Of a stretch of DNA of 64,000 nucleotides, positions 55,863 through 64,000 are shown in pieces. The notes under the pieces are model-generated. The model was not told where the DNA came from. It ran no database searches and worked only from the letters and a program-made list of their open reading frames with translations. Numbering within the stretch: the first letter of the stretch is position 1; each line of letters opens with the position of its first letter. The translations under genes and the position numbers were made by a program. Location: NCBI RefSeq assembly GCF_030547075.1, contig NZ_JAUOQH010000002.1, positions 186,001-250,000 on the forward strand. The letters run 5' to 3'. This DNA comes from Alteromonas sp. 1_MG-2023. Its GTDB lineage: Bacteria; Pseudomonadota; Gammaproteobacteria; Enterobacterales; Alteromonadaceae.

Positions 55863-55893
55863 AGTGTAAACTCTATACTTGGTATAGAGTCAA
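55863..55893 (-). promoter_or_regulatory. CadR-type promoter/operator for the CDF-czc operon
   Basis: Minus strand: -35 TTGACT (55893-55888), -10 TACACT (55868-55863), spacing 19 bp. A perfect dyad ACTCTATAC-TTG-GTATAGAGT (55870-55890) fills the spacer. Long spacing with a central dyad is the MerR-family activator signature. It lies between the divergent CDF and regulator genes. Confidence 0.9.
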
Positions 55894-55912
55894 GCGCATT
55901 AGGTAAAGTAAA

Positions 55913-56338
55913 ATGAAAATAGGACAGTTAGCAGATAAAACGGGCTTAAGTATTCAAACTATTCGCTTTTATGAACGAAAGGCGTTGTTAGCAGCACCAC
56001 AGCGCACGCAATCGAATTATCGAAGTTATTCGGACGAAGCACTAAAGCAGTTGCTGTTTATTAAGCAATGCCGTTCGCTAGATATGACGATTGAAGAGAT
56101 TAGCTTAGTTCTTGAAACACGAGCGAAACCGGACAATAGTTGTGAAACCGTCAATGCTACGATTGACAAACACATTGACGATATCGAACAACGGATAACG
56201 GAGTTAAACGCACTGCGTAGATCTCTCGTTTCCGTTCGCTCGACATGTGCTGATAATAAAAAAGTCAAAGAATGCGGCGTTTTACATCAACTAGAAAGCA
56301 TTGCTGAAACCCGTACAACACCTAAAAATATCATTTGA
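55913..56338 (+). CDS. cadR: Cd/Zn/Pb-responsive MerR-family regulator CadR
   Basis: 141-aa MerR-family regulator. HTH: MKIGQLADKTGLSIQTIRFYERKALL. Metal-site cysteines lie in DNSCETVNAT and in VRSTCADNKKVKECGVLHQL, the CadR/PbrR pattern, distinct from the MerR spacing. It is divergent from the CDF operon with the dyad operator in the shared promoter, so it should sense divalent cations and activate efflux. The C-terminal tail (SIAETRTTPKNII) is shorter and less His-rich than in Pseudomonas CadR. Confidence 0.9.
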   Translation: MKIGQLADKTGLSIQTIRFYERKALLAAPQRTQSNYRSYSDEALKQLLFIKQCRSLDMTIEEISLVLETRAKPDNSCETVNATIDKHIDDIEQRITELNALRRSLVSVRSTCADNKKVKECGVLHQLESIAETRTTPKNII

Positions 56339-56405
56339 TAATATTAGCGGGGATGGAGATGTTCGGTGCGAAAAATATTTGCTACTTGGTCACTATTTTA
56401 TCTGT

Positions 56406-56861
56406 TTAAATTTCATCTTGGTAAAATCGTAAGTCTTTCTCAGGTTCGATGACACCTATCGTGTTCTTGGGTATCGACTGAAAAAAACAATTAAAATAGG
56501 CAACATCAGGATGGCGGCTGCGATGAAATCTATTTGTGCCCTTTCGCTTCTTATAGACTGTAGTTTTTTGTTCTAATACATTTCCGTCTTCAGTCACAAT
56601 CGAGATAAGTAATTGTCCGTTAGCGTCTACGTTGTGGTATTTTGAGCGCATTTCCCCCCAAACTCGCCATAACCCATTTTGTTTATTTATTGATACCCAA
56701 TCAACAGACCATTGTTGGTTTGACATATCTTTTATGGTCGTCATTCTAGTAGAACTACTGCAAGAAGCGAGTACGATAGAGAGCATTAAAATAATAAATA
56801 GCATACTTATTTTAGGCTTTTCTAAATCACTAAATGGATTTGTTGAGATACTCTTTTGCAT
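56406..56861 (-). CDS. Putative lipoprotein of unknown function at the end of the second RND operon
   Basis: 151-aa protein from the ATG at 56861, which has a strong AAAGGAG ribosome site; the frame extends 17 codons further upstream. A hydrophobic run ending in LASC gives a lipobox. The mature part (SVDWVSINKQNGLWRVWGEM...FNCFFQSIPKN) resembles small periplasmic adhesin-E-like proteins only faintly; I do not assign a family. It lies about 85 bp downstream of the DUF6488 gene. Confidence 0.6.
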   Translation of the reverse strand: MQKSISTNPFSDLEKPKISMLFIILMLSIVLASCSSSTRMTTIKDMSNQQWSVDWVSINKQNGLWRVWGEMRSKYHNVDANGQLLISIVTEDGNVLEQKTTVYKKRKGTNRFHRSRHPDVAYFNCFFQSIPKNTIGVIEPEKDLRFYQDEI

Positions 56862-56944
56862 ATCTGCTCCTTTAAATCTAGCTGAATTGAAAAAGCATTG
56901 CGATTTCATCAAGTTTGAATGTACACATATCTAAAGTTGTGTAG

Positions 56945-57280
56945 TCACGGATTAATTACGTCATTTGTAACCGCTCTGATATTGCCATTTTTTTCGATAT
57001 GAAAATAAATGACGGTATCGCTAATGATATTCGTTGCACTAATAATAAAGCTTTTATCTACTTTTTTAACCGTCTTTAAATTATGTCTTGTAACTGATTT
57101 CCAACTAGCATCAAGCTTTCCTACTTCATAACCAAAGTCCTTAAATGTATGCTGTTTGACTGATTTATTAACTATGTTAAGCGCGGTTTCTTCAGTAATA
57201 TCATTGTGTCCTTCATGTGCAAATGCAGCGCAGTGCCCAATCAATGTCATTATTAATATTATGTTTACAATCACTTTCAT
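56945..57280 (-). CDS. DUF6488 family periplasmic protein
   Basis: 111-aa exported protein from ATG 57280, giving a clean signal peptide (MKVIVNIILIMTLIGHCAAFA). The mature part starts HEGHND and has SVKQHTFKDFGYEVGKLDASWKSV and YFHIEKNGNIRAVTN, features of the DUF6488 family. The pattern resembles PepSY-like folds (inference). Encoded 22 bp after the anchor gene. Function unknown; family members recur beside metal RND pumps. Confidence 0.75.
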   Translation of the reverse strand: MKVIVNIILIMTLIGHCAAFAHEGHNDITEETALNIVNKSVKQHTFKDFGYEVGKLDASWKSVTRHNLKTVKKVDKSFIISATNIISDTVIYFHIEKNGNIRAVTNDVINP

Positions 57281-57302
57281 TCTGTAGGCCTCTCGTTGAT
57301 TT

Positions 57303-57830
57303 CTATTTAAGTCCGATAACAGTGAATTGCCCTTTAACAATCATTTGGATTGCTACAGGCTTGTCAGTTTTATTCTTCCAATACCAGCCATGTGAGCCAG
57401 TAAAGGGTGCTGTGAAACTACCTTTCATCTCAGATAAAGTCGCTATTGCGTAGCTCTCAAAATATCCTGTTGCGTCGTTTTCAGGCTCACCGTGCAAATC
57501 AAAATAAAGTGGTTCACCATCAGTTAGCCACTCGTATGTCATCTTGTGGTGTTGCAACATCTTAAATTTATATTCAATGCCTTTACCCGCAGGAACCGTT
57601 ACTTCAATTACTTTCTGCCCCTGTTCGTCAGCGACAAAGCTTGATCCTGTTCCTGACGATTCATCGTCATGATGCGCTAGAGCGGTTAAACCTAGTCTAT
57701 GACCTATATGTGTCGGATCGATGTTGTATTCTGCTGGCAGAATAAAACACACAAATACCACAGCTGCGATGATGGTGGCGAAAATAGTCGACTTTACTAA
57801 TGTTTTTGTACTTACTACATGTTGTGTCAT
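57303..57830 (-). CDS. Membrane-anchored periplasmic protein of the RND/HupE cluster
   Basis: 175-aa protein with one N-terminal membrane helix (residues about 12-31, STIFATIIAAVVFVCFIL) and a periplasmic beta-rich domain (VIEVTVPAGKGIEYKFKML...GWYWKNKTDKPVAIQMIVKGQF), resembling a cupredoxin- or emp24-like sandwich. It contains His-rich pieces (ALAHHDDESS, LQHHKMTYEW). Such proteins are annotated only as transmembrane anchor proteins. It lies between hupE and DUF6488 on one transcript. Metal or copper handling is inference. Confidence 0.72.
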   Translation of the reverse strand: MTQHVVSTKTLVKSTIFATIIAAVVFVCFILPAEYNIDPTHIGHRLGLTALAHHDDESSGTGSSFVADEQGQKVIEVTVPAGKGIEYKFKMLQHHKMTYEWLTDGEPLYFDLHGEPENDATGYFESYAIATLSEMKGSFTAPFTGSHGWYWKNKTDKPVAIQMIVKGQFTVIGLK

Positions 57831-57848
57831 TTCAATCTCTCGTTCAAA

Positions 57849-58544
57849 TTAGTATAAATAATAACCGGTTAATTGAAGCCCCATCAGCATCAATCCAGCG
57901 CTCATTAACATCGTATTTGTAACCGTTGAAAAACGCTCGAATGAAGGGAGCTTTCGCCAGAAGTTAATTGCTATAACAATGAAAGCCAATGCCATGAATT
58001 GTCCTAATTCGACACCAATATTAAAGGCAATCATATTGGCAACTAGACCCTCAGAAGGCAGTTCAAATTCTTGCAATTTTGTTGCTAAACCAAAGCCATG
58101 GAACAAGCCAAATATAAGCACCGCCAATTTAGTGCTCGGCTGCTTGCCAAATAAACGTTTAAACCCACCCAAATTATCGAAGCCTTTGTACACCACCGAG
58201 AATCCAATAATGGCATCGATTAAATAGGGATTAACTTGTATATCACCCAGGACTCCCCAAAGTAAGGTAATGCTGTGGCCTATCGTAAACATACTGACAT
58301 ACAGCAGTACATCGCGGCTTCGGTAAAGGAAAAATATGACGCCGACTAGAAATAATATGTGGTCATAACCCGTGAACATGTGTTTGGCACCGATATAAAT
58401 AAACGGGAAAAATTGCATTCCGGTATTTTGTTCCAAGAACAAACGGGTATCGTCATCAACGCCATGCGCTAAAGCGCCTAGTGACATACTCAACAACAGC
58501 AGCCCTAAAAACAGCGCGAAGATATGTCTGATACTAGTTCGCAT
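57849..58544 (-). CDS. HupE/UreJ family membrane protein
   Basis: 231-aa membrane protein from the ATG at 58544, giving a signal-like first helix (FALFLGLLLLSMSLGALAHG); the open frame extends 23 codons into czcA. HupE/UreJ signatures are visible: AHGVDDDTRLF, GAKHMFTGYDHILFLVGVIFFL, FTIGHSITL and FGLFHGFGLA, with His residues in helices as in Ni/Co permeases. Six to seven helices. It overlaps the upstream czcA by 11 bp. HupE proteins are linked to nickel or cobalt supply; acting with an efflux pump is unusual and untested. Confidence 0.85.
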   Translation of the reverse strand: MRTSIRHIFALFLGLLLLSMSLGALAHGVDDDTRLFLEQNTGMQFFPFIYIGAKHMFTGYDHILFLVGVIFFLYRSRDVLLYVSMFTIGHSITLLWGVLGDIQVNPYLIDAIIGFSVVYKGFDNLGGFKRLFGKQPSTKLAVLIFGLFHGFGLATKLQEFELPSEGLVANMIAFNIGVELGQFMALAFIVIAINFWRKLPSFERFSTVTNTMLMSAGLMLMGLQLTGYYLY

Positions 58545-61500
58545 GAGCTGGCGCCTTTTCCTCGGTTGGTATGTTGTCTCTATGTAATATTCGATAAAGG
58601 GCGGGTATGACAAATAATGTCAATAGCGTTGAGGATATGATGCCTCCGATAACGACCGAGGCTAATGGACGCTGAACTTCTGAGCCCATTCCGGTGTTTA
58701 GCGCCATGGGCACAAATCCTAATGACGCAACGAGCGCAGTCGTAATAACTGGTCGTAAACGCGTGATTGCGCCGTCAAATATCGCCTGCTCTAGGGACAT
58801 ATTTTGTTTTCTCAGATCGCGAATAAACGAAACCATGACCAAGCCATTCAGGATAGCTATGCCTGACAGTGCAATAAAACCGACTGCGGCTGATATTGAG
58901 AATGGAATATCTCTAAGCATTAACGCCGCTATACCGCCGGTCAGTGCAAGAGGTACGCCTGTGAATATGATCATGGCATCTTTAAATGAGCCCAGCGCCA
59001 ATATTAGTAAGCCAAGGATCAATACTAATGTAACCGGAACCACTATAGATAGACGCTGCGAGGCCGATTGCAATTTTTGATACGTGCCACCATACTCAAG
59101 CCAATAGCCTGCTGGAATGTCTACATTACTCTGAATTTGCGTTTTTATATCTGCAACAAAACTGCCTAGGTCTCTACCGCGAACGTTTGCTGTTACTACA
59201 ACACGACGTTTACCATTCTCCCTGTTAACCTGATTTGCACCTAACACCATTTCAATATTTGCTAATTCTTGTAAAGGTACGTAATGCCCATCGGGTAAGT
59301 GTATAGGTAAGCGATACAGGGCATCAACGTCGCTGCGCATAGTCTCTTGCAAACGGACCACAATATCTGCTCTAGCATCGCCTTCGTAAAATTTACCCGC
59401 TACTCGTCCGCCCAATGACGTTGCTAACTGTTCTTGAATCAACGCTTTTGAAATACCGTATTGTGCCAATTTTTCCATCTTTGGAACAATAGTAAGCATA
59501 GGCAATCCTGTAGTTTGCTCCATCTGAATATCGGCAATACCTTCTACGCTGCCAATAGCACTTTGGATATCATTGCCTACCGAATCCAATATCTCAAAAT
59601 CATCACCGAACACTTTGATTGCTAATTCTGCTCTCACCCCCGACAACAACTCATTAAAGCGCATTTGTATGGGTTGTAAGAATTCATAGCGATTACCTGG
59701 AATGGGTTCCACCAATGCTGCCAGATCTTCAACAGTTTGCGCTTTTGTTTTCTTTGGATTTGGCCACTGCTCGCGTGGTTTCATAATAATGAAATTATCG
59801 GCAACACTGGGCGGAACGGCGTCTGTAGCAACATCGGCGGTACCTATTTTTGCGAACACTCTTTCAACTTCAGGCATTTCCATAATGCGCGCTTCTAAAC
59901 TTTCTTGCAGGGCAACTGCTTGGCTTAAAGATGTACCGGGAATGCGAAGTGCGTGCATTGCAATATCCCCTTCATCCAAATTGGGCACAAATTCACTGCC
60001 TAGTTTGGTGGCTTGGTAACCCATTATGCTCACTAGCGCGACGGCAAAAAGCACAACAAACCATCTCGCCTCCATAACCCACTGAAGAGAAGGCCGGTAA
60101 AGAAAAGTAGCTCCCATCATGATGAAATTACGTCTTTCTTTGACCGGTTTTTTAAACAACAAAGCAGTTGCAGCAGGTACAAATGTAATGGATAACACCA
60201 TGGCACATAACAACGCGATAACGACAGTCAGTGCCATTGGGTGAAACATCTTCCCTTCCACACCTTCAAGCGCGAAAATAGGTAGATATACAGCGGTGAT
60301 AATAAAAACGCCAAATAATGCAGGGCGTATTACTTCTTTCGTTGCAGTAAAGACAATTTCCAATCGGTGCTTTAAAGCTAATTGTTGACCACTTCGACTG
60401 GCTTGACTTAACCTACGCAAGCAGTTCTCAACAATAATGATTGCGCCATCCACAAGCAGACCAAAATCGAGTGCGCCTAAACTCATTAAATTTGCACTAA
60501 CCTTAGTTTGTACCATGCCGGTGATGGTCATTAACATAGCAAAGGGGATCACCAAGGCCGTTAAAAGCGCAGCTCTAAAGTTTCCTAGCAGTAAAAACAA
60601 AATGACGATGACAAGCAAAGCACCTTCGACTAAGTTGGTCTTAACGGTGTTAAGCGTTTGGTCAACAAGCTTTGTCCGATCGTAAACAGCCGTGGCTACG
60701 ATACCTTCTGGGAGTGACATATTGATTTCTTTGAGCTTCTCACCAACCGCAAATGCGACTGTTCGGCTGTTCTCGCCAATCAACATAAACACCGTGCTCA
60801 TCACTACTTCGCGGCCATCTTGCGTTGCAGCACCTGTGCGAAGTCCATGACCTTCAACCACGCTTGCAACATCACTGATGCGCACACTCGCACCGTCTGT
60901 AGTTTTCACTACGGTATTAGCAAGCGCTTCAAGGTTTTCAATTTGTCCTGGGATCCGAATCAACCATTGTGCACCGCTCTTTTCGATAAAGCCGGCGCCT
61001 TGGTTTATATTATTGTTTTCAATAGCGTTGACTAAATCAGCTTGCGTAACGCCGTATGTCAGCAGTTTTTCAGGTTCGAAGGCGACAACCAACTCGCGCT
61101 CAAAACCACCAATCGGGTTGACCTCAACCACCCCCGGCACACGCATTAACTGAGGGCGAATAACCCAATCGTGTACTGAGCGCAGCTCCATGGGCGTTAT
61201 CAAGTTTCCATCTTTATCTGTCGCACCAGGCTTAGCATCAACAGTAAACATAAATATTTCGCCAAGTCCGGTGGCAATAGGACCCAATTGTGGCTCAAGG
61301 CCAACGGGTAGCTCTGATTTGGCACCAGAGAGTCTTTCATTTACCAGTTGACGCGCAAAGTACACATCCGTGCTGTCACTGAATACGGCCACTACTTGTG
61401 ATAATCCGTATCGAGAAACTGACCGAGTGCCCTCTAAATTTGGCAAGCCTGCTAGTGCGGTTTCCAACGGATATGAAATACGCTGCTCAACTTCCAGCGG

Positions 61501-61671
61501 CGTATAACCTGGCGCATCAGTATTGATCATTACCTGCACGTTGGTAATGTCTGGAACAGCATCAATCGGTAACTTGGTGAAATTCCATAAGCCAAGCGCT
61601 GACACTGCCAGTACCAGCACCATAACAAGCATGCTGCGCTTAATGGAAAAGCGTAGTATAAAATCTAACAT
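58534..61671 (-). CDS. Second heavy-metal RND efflux permease (CzcA/CnrA type)
   Basis: 1045-aa RND permease, 12 membrane helices, proton-driven. Helix IV has DFGLLVDGAIIIVEN, the same divalent-cation motif as the first CzcA of this island, and the N-terminus has LPIDAVPDITNVQVMINTDA. The two pumps are clearly related but well diverged, so they are separate acquisitions or ancient paralogues rather than a recent duplication. Adjacent HupE, anchor and DUF6488 genes, absent from the first operon, suggest a different substrate, perhaps nickel or cobalt (inference). 9 bp after czcB2. Confidence 0.94.
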   Translation of the reverse strand: MLDFILRFSIKRSMLVMVLVLAVSALGLWNFTKLPIDAVPDITNVQVMINTDAPGYTPLEVEQRISYPLETALAGLPNLEGTRSVSRYGLSQVVAVFSDSTDVYFARQLVNERLSGAKSELPVGLEPQLGPIATGLGEIFMFTVDAKPGATDKDGNLITPMELRSVHDWVIRPQLMRVPGVVEVNPIGGFERELVVAFEPEKLLTYGVTQADLVNAIENNNINQGAGFIEKSGAQWLIRIPGQIENLEALANTVVKTTDGASVRISDVASVVEGHGLRTGAATQDGREVVMSTVFMLIGENSRTVAFAVGEKLKEINMSLPEGIVATAVYDRTKLVDQTLNTVKTNLVEGALLVIVILFLLLGNFRAALLTALVIPFAMLMTITGMVQTKVSANLMSLGALDFGLLVDGAIIIVENCLRRLSQASRSGQQLALKHRLEIVFTATKEVIRPALFGVFIITAVYLPIFALEGVEGKMFHPMALTVVIALLCAMVLSITFVPAATALLFKKPVKERRNFIMMGATFLYRPSLQWVMEARWFVVLFAVALVSIMGYQATKLGSEFVPNLDEGDIAMHALRIPGTSLSQAVALQESLEARIMEMPEVERVFAKIGTADVATDAVPPSVADNFIIMKPREQWPNPKKTKAQTVEDLAALVEPIPGNRYEFLQPIQMRFNELLSGVRAELAIKVFGDDFEILDSVGNDIQSAIGSVEGIADIQMEQTTGLPMLTIVPKMEKLAQYGISKALIQEQLATSLGGRVAGKFYEGDARADIVVRLQETMRSDVDALYRLPIHLPDGHYVPLQELANIEMVLGANQVNRENGKRRVVVTANVRGRDLGSFVADIKTQIQSNVDIPAGYWLEYGGTYQKLQSASQRLSIVVPVTLVLILGLLILALGSFKDAMIIFTGVPLALTGGIAALMLRDIPFSISAAVGFIALSGIAILNGLVMVSFIRDLRKQNMSLEQAIFDGAITRLRPVITTALVASLGFVPMALNTGMGSEVQRPLASVVIGGIISSTLLTLFVIPALYRILHRDNIPTEEKAPAHAN

Positions 61672-61680
61672 ATGGCGCTC

Positions 61681-62916
61681 CTAGTGGTTGTGTGATGCGC
61701 CGGATTTTTCAATATCGGCTTTGATGATGTAACTATTGTTGGTGACGTATTCAGTGCCGGCATCAATGCCGCTAAGTACCTCAACCCATTCACCAGCCTC
61801 ACGACCTAGCTCCAACATTCTGACTTCGTATTGCTCCCCCACTTTGGCGTAAACTACCGTAAAGTCTCTGAAAGCCTGAAGGCCAACTCGCTTAACGGCT
61901 AAGGGAACCTCAAAAGTTTCGATTTCTATTAGCGCGGAAACGAACATACCTTCTGTTAGTTGCCCGCTAGAGTTTTCTACATCTGCAAGAAATAGGCGAG
62001 CTTGATCATCCCTCATTCCTAGACGATTTCCACTGATAGCAGTGTCAATTGTCGCATTGTGACCATTAACCATAACTGTAACGGGCGGCGATTGTCTTAT
62101 GGAGGCTACATCCATCGGGAATACAGCAAGCTCTGCAAGCAATTTATTAGACTGAGTGATTTCAAGCAGCACTCGCTGACCCGACTGCTCACCGGTATTC
62201 GCTTTTTGCTCGGTTATTACCCCTGCGATTGGCGCTTTAATTTGATTAGATTGTAAGCTCTCGTTACTTTCGATGGTAATTAACAATTGTCCCTTTTTGA
62301 CAACATCTCCAAGAGCAACATGCACTTGTTTGATTTCCCCTTCAAAACGCGCTTGGATTTGACGCTTCGCATTAGCGGGTAATACAAGCTTGCCATACAC
62401 TTTGATGGTTTTATGTAGTGTTGCTGCACCGACAAATTCTGTATCAATCTCCATTGCTTCTGCTACTTTTTCTTCAATCAACGTGCGGCCTTCAAAATTG
62501 TCATATTCCCACGTATAGGTATTTCCCCGATAACGAGCGGCCACAGAAACCACAAAAGAATGAGGTTCGTAAATAACGGTATCTCCACGCAAATAATCAC
62601 CTTCCGCTTTAAAGTTAATGTCGTCTATTTGCTCTCCTAAGCGAATTAATTTGATGTTTAATTCCACTTGCTCAGGAGGAACGGGGTTTTTTTCATTAGC
62701 CACCCAAACCCTAAACTCTGGTGGAACGCCTGTTTCAAAGATGGAAAGTTCAATGGCAAAGTCGCCATCTCGCAGCATTCTTCCGCGATGTGGGCCTTTC
62801 TCGGGCTCGACCTCTACAGTTGTTTCAGTAGACTCAGCTAGAGCGCTGCTAGGCACTACTGCACTTGCTGCTCCAAGCTGACATAAAAATAAAAAAATAA
62901 AGAGTCGGTTATTCAT
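61681..62916 (-). CDS. Second heavy-metal efflux periplasmic adaptor
   Basis: 411-aa membrane-fusion protein with signal peptide (ending SALAES or nearby). An extra N-terminal domain of about 130 residues precedes the barrel-sandwich (DFAIELSIFETGVPPEFRVWVANE), as in longer CzcB/CnrB proteins. Then come KRQIQARFEGEIKQVHVALGDVVKKGQLL and the mirror half IKAPIAGVITEQKANTGEQ. The C-terminus is GASHNH, His-containing like the first CzcB. It sits between the OMP gene and the permease with about 10-bp gaps. Confidence 0.92.
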   Translation of the reverse strand: MNNRLFIFLFLCQLGAASAVVPSSALAESTETTVEVEPEKGPHRGRMLRDGDFAIELSIFETGVPPEFRVWVANEKNPVPPEQVELNIKLIRLGEQIDDINFKAEGDYLRGDTVIYEPHSFVVSVAARYRGNTYTWEYDNFEGRTLIEEKVAEAMEIDTEFVGAATLHKTIKVYGKLVLPANAKRQIQARFEGEIKQVHVALGDVVKKGQLLITIESNESLQSNQIKAPIAGVITEQKANTGEQSGQRVLLEITQSNKLLAELAVFPMDVASIRQSPPVTVMVNGHNATIDTAISGNRLGMRDDQARLFLADVENSSGQLTEGMFVSALIEIETFEVPLAVKRVGLQAFRDFTVVYAKVGEQYEVRMLELGREAGEWVEVLSGIDAGTEYVTNNSYIIKADIEKSGASHNH

Positions 62917-62927
62917 TCGTTTCTCAC

Positions 62928-64000
62928 TTAATTAGAAAGGCTTGTGCCGGTAAGGCGCTGAATTTCGATATGTTGAAGATGTATCGCCTGATAGGCATCC
63001 AGTAACTGTGCTTGTGTACTGAGTAACTCTTGTCGTATTGACGTCCACTCTAAATAACCGATGCGACCAATATCGTATGCCTTACTGGCCTCCTCAGTTG
63101 CTTTTTCGAGCAAGGGGATCACTTGCTCGGTGAGCGTATCAATAACATGCTTGCTGTGTTTCATGTTTTGCAGCAACACAAACAGCTGCGTGTTGAGCTT
63201 TCTGGTTAAAACATCAGCTTGGCTTTGATATTCGGCTTGCTGAGCTTGAATAACTTGTACTTCGCCTAAGCTTCGTGAGTCATTGCCAAACGGAATAGAG
63301 ATACCTGCGACTAATCCGAAATCATCGGTAGCTTCGTAGCGTCTTATGCCTGCTGACACTTGCCACTTGGGGCGCGCTTCAATGCGTGCTAGCTCAATCT
63401 GTGATTGGGCAATACGTTGCTTGTTAGCAAACGCTAAAAGTGCAGGATGAGCTTGTAGTTTTGCTAATTGCGAGGGTAAATCTTTGACGACAGGGATATT
63501 AAGCAATTCACCTTGAGGCACATAATCACTAACCTCACCGCCCCACTGCGCCACCAACTGATAACGACTCGCCTCAAGCTCATGCTCCAAGTCTTCTACC
63601 TCCAGACTTCGACGCACTAACTCTGCTTTTGATTGCAATTGTTCAATCGATAAGCTTTTTCCTGCTTCAACCCTACGTCTTATCGCAGATAACGCACTAT
63701 CAGCCTGTTGTTCTGCCAGTTCCGCAAGTTGTAAGCGCTGCTCTAATATCAAGGATTCAATAAACAGCTTTGCCGTATATGCAGAGATATCAAGTGCCTT
63801 TATCTCAATGTCAAAATCGATTTGCGTAACGGCATTCGTTGCCGCATCTACACGTTTCTCAATTGCACGTTGTTCAAGCACCCATGCAATACTCAAGGTA
63901 CTTTGTGCTGCACCAAAATTACTGTGAGTACCTGTACCCATTGCATCCTCAATTGTAAAGTCGATTGTAGGCCTTGGTAACACAGCTGCCTGTTTTACTT
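62928..64000 (-). CDS. TolC-family outer-membrane component of the second RND system (5' end outside window)
   Basis: C-terminal about 357 residues of a CzcC-like outer-membrane factor; the reading frame is still open at 64000 (V-K-Q-A-A precede a GTG at 63983), so the start and signal peptide lie beyond the window. Two TolC repeat halves are visible (IESLILEQRLQLAELAEQQADSALSAIRRRVEAGKS and the C-terminal LLEKATEEASKAYDIGRIGYLEWTSIRQELL in pieces). First known gene of the second operon; the promoter is not visible. Confidence 0.9.
   Translation of the reverse strand, partial: VKQAAVLPRPTIDFTIEDAMGTGTHSNFGAAQSTLSIAWVLEQRAIEKRVDAATNAVTQIDFDIEIKALDISAYTAKLFIESLILEQRLQLAELAEQQADSALSAIRRRVEAGKSLSIEQLQSKAELVRRSLEVEDLEHELEASRYQLVAQWGGEVSDYVPQGELLNIPVVKDLPSQLAKLQAHPALLAFANKQRIAQSQIELARIEARPKWQVSAGIRRYEATDDFGLVAGISIPFGNDSRSLGEVQVIQAQQAEYQSQADVLTRKLNTQLFVLLQNMKHSKHVIDTLTEQVIPLLEKATEEASKAYDIGRIGYLEWTSIRQELLSTQAQLLDAYQAIHLQHIEIQRLTGTSLSN

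Overview
The window looks like the chromosome of a marine gammaproteobacterium of the Alteromonadaceae, most likely Alteromonas or a close relative. This rests on the protein sequences (hexameric-type citrate synthase, sdhCDAB next to sucABCD, the kdsB-ycaR-lpxK-msbA-comEC cluster, a large TonB receptor beside a tryptophan-halogenase homologue) and is an inference; no 16S or other marker is present.

Core half (1-36.6 kb). A flavin-dependent tryptophan-halogenase homologue and a TonB-dependent receptor open the window. They are followed by a TCA-cycle block on the minus strand: sdhC-sdhD-sdhA-sdhB, sucA-sucB, sucC-sucD, with gltA divergent. A strong intrinsic terminator and a separate promoter split sdhB from sucA. 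SucB carries two lipoyl domains instead of the single one of E. coli. Then come a DUF3429 protein, a phosphohexomutase, a glutathionyl-hydroquinone reductase, L-2-hydroxyglutarate oxidase, TcdA, three less characterised genes, RimO, an SDR, and the lipid A/KDO export cluster kdsB-ycaR(Trm112)-lpxK-msbA-comEC with a divergent DUF2062 gene. A nine-unit 13-bp tandem repeat lies just before a broken ligA.

Accessory half (36.6-64 kb, continuing beyond the window). ligA is cut within its OB-fold region and only its C-terminal half is present. At the break starts an AT-rich four-gene operon encoding three tyrosine-recombinase-like proteins and one small coiled-coil protein. This matches the layout of GInt genomic islands (ginABCD operon, then cargo). 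The cargo is a heavy-metal resistance island. It holds an IS1202/ISNCY-type element flanked by a perfect 16-bp direct repeat that carries merR-merT-merP plus a GDCCVxC protein but no merA; a GIY-YIG protein and an Xre regulator; a degenerate second copy of the mer-element right end; a CadR-controlled operon (CDF, DUF3703, CzcD, CzcI-like, CzcC, CzcB, CzcA); and a second RND operon (CzcC, CzcB, CzcA, HupE, membrane-anchored periplasmic protein, DUF6488, lipoprotein).

How the parts work together. The recombinase operon is the probable mobility engine. The CadR repressor/activator sits on a perfect dyad in a 19-bp-spaced promoter that would drive about 8 kb of efflux genes moving divalent cations from the cytoplasm (CDF proteins) to the periplasm and then out of the cell (CzcCBA). 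The second RND cluster adds a HupE/anchor/DUF6488 module whose role is unknown and is the best candidate here for an undescribed system. The far end of the island and the 5' half of ligA are not visible.
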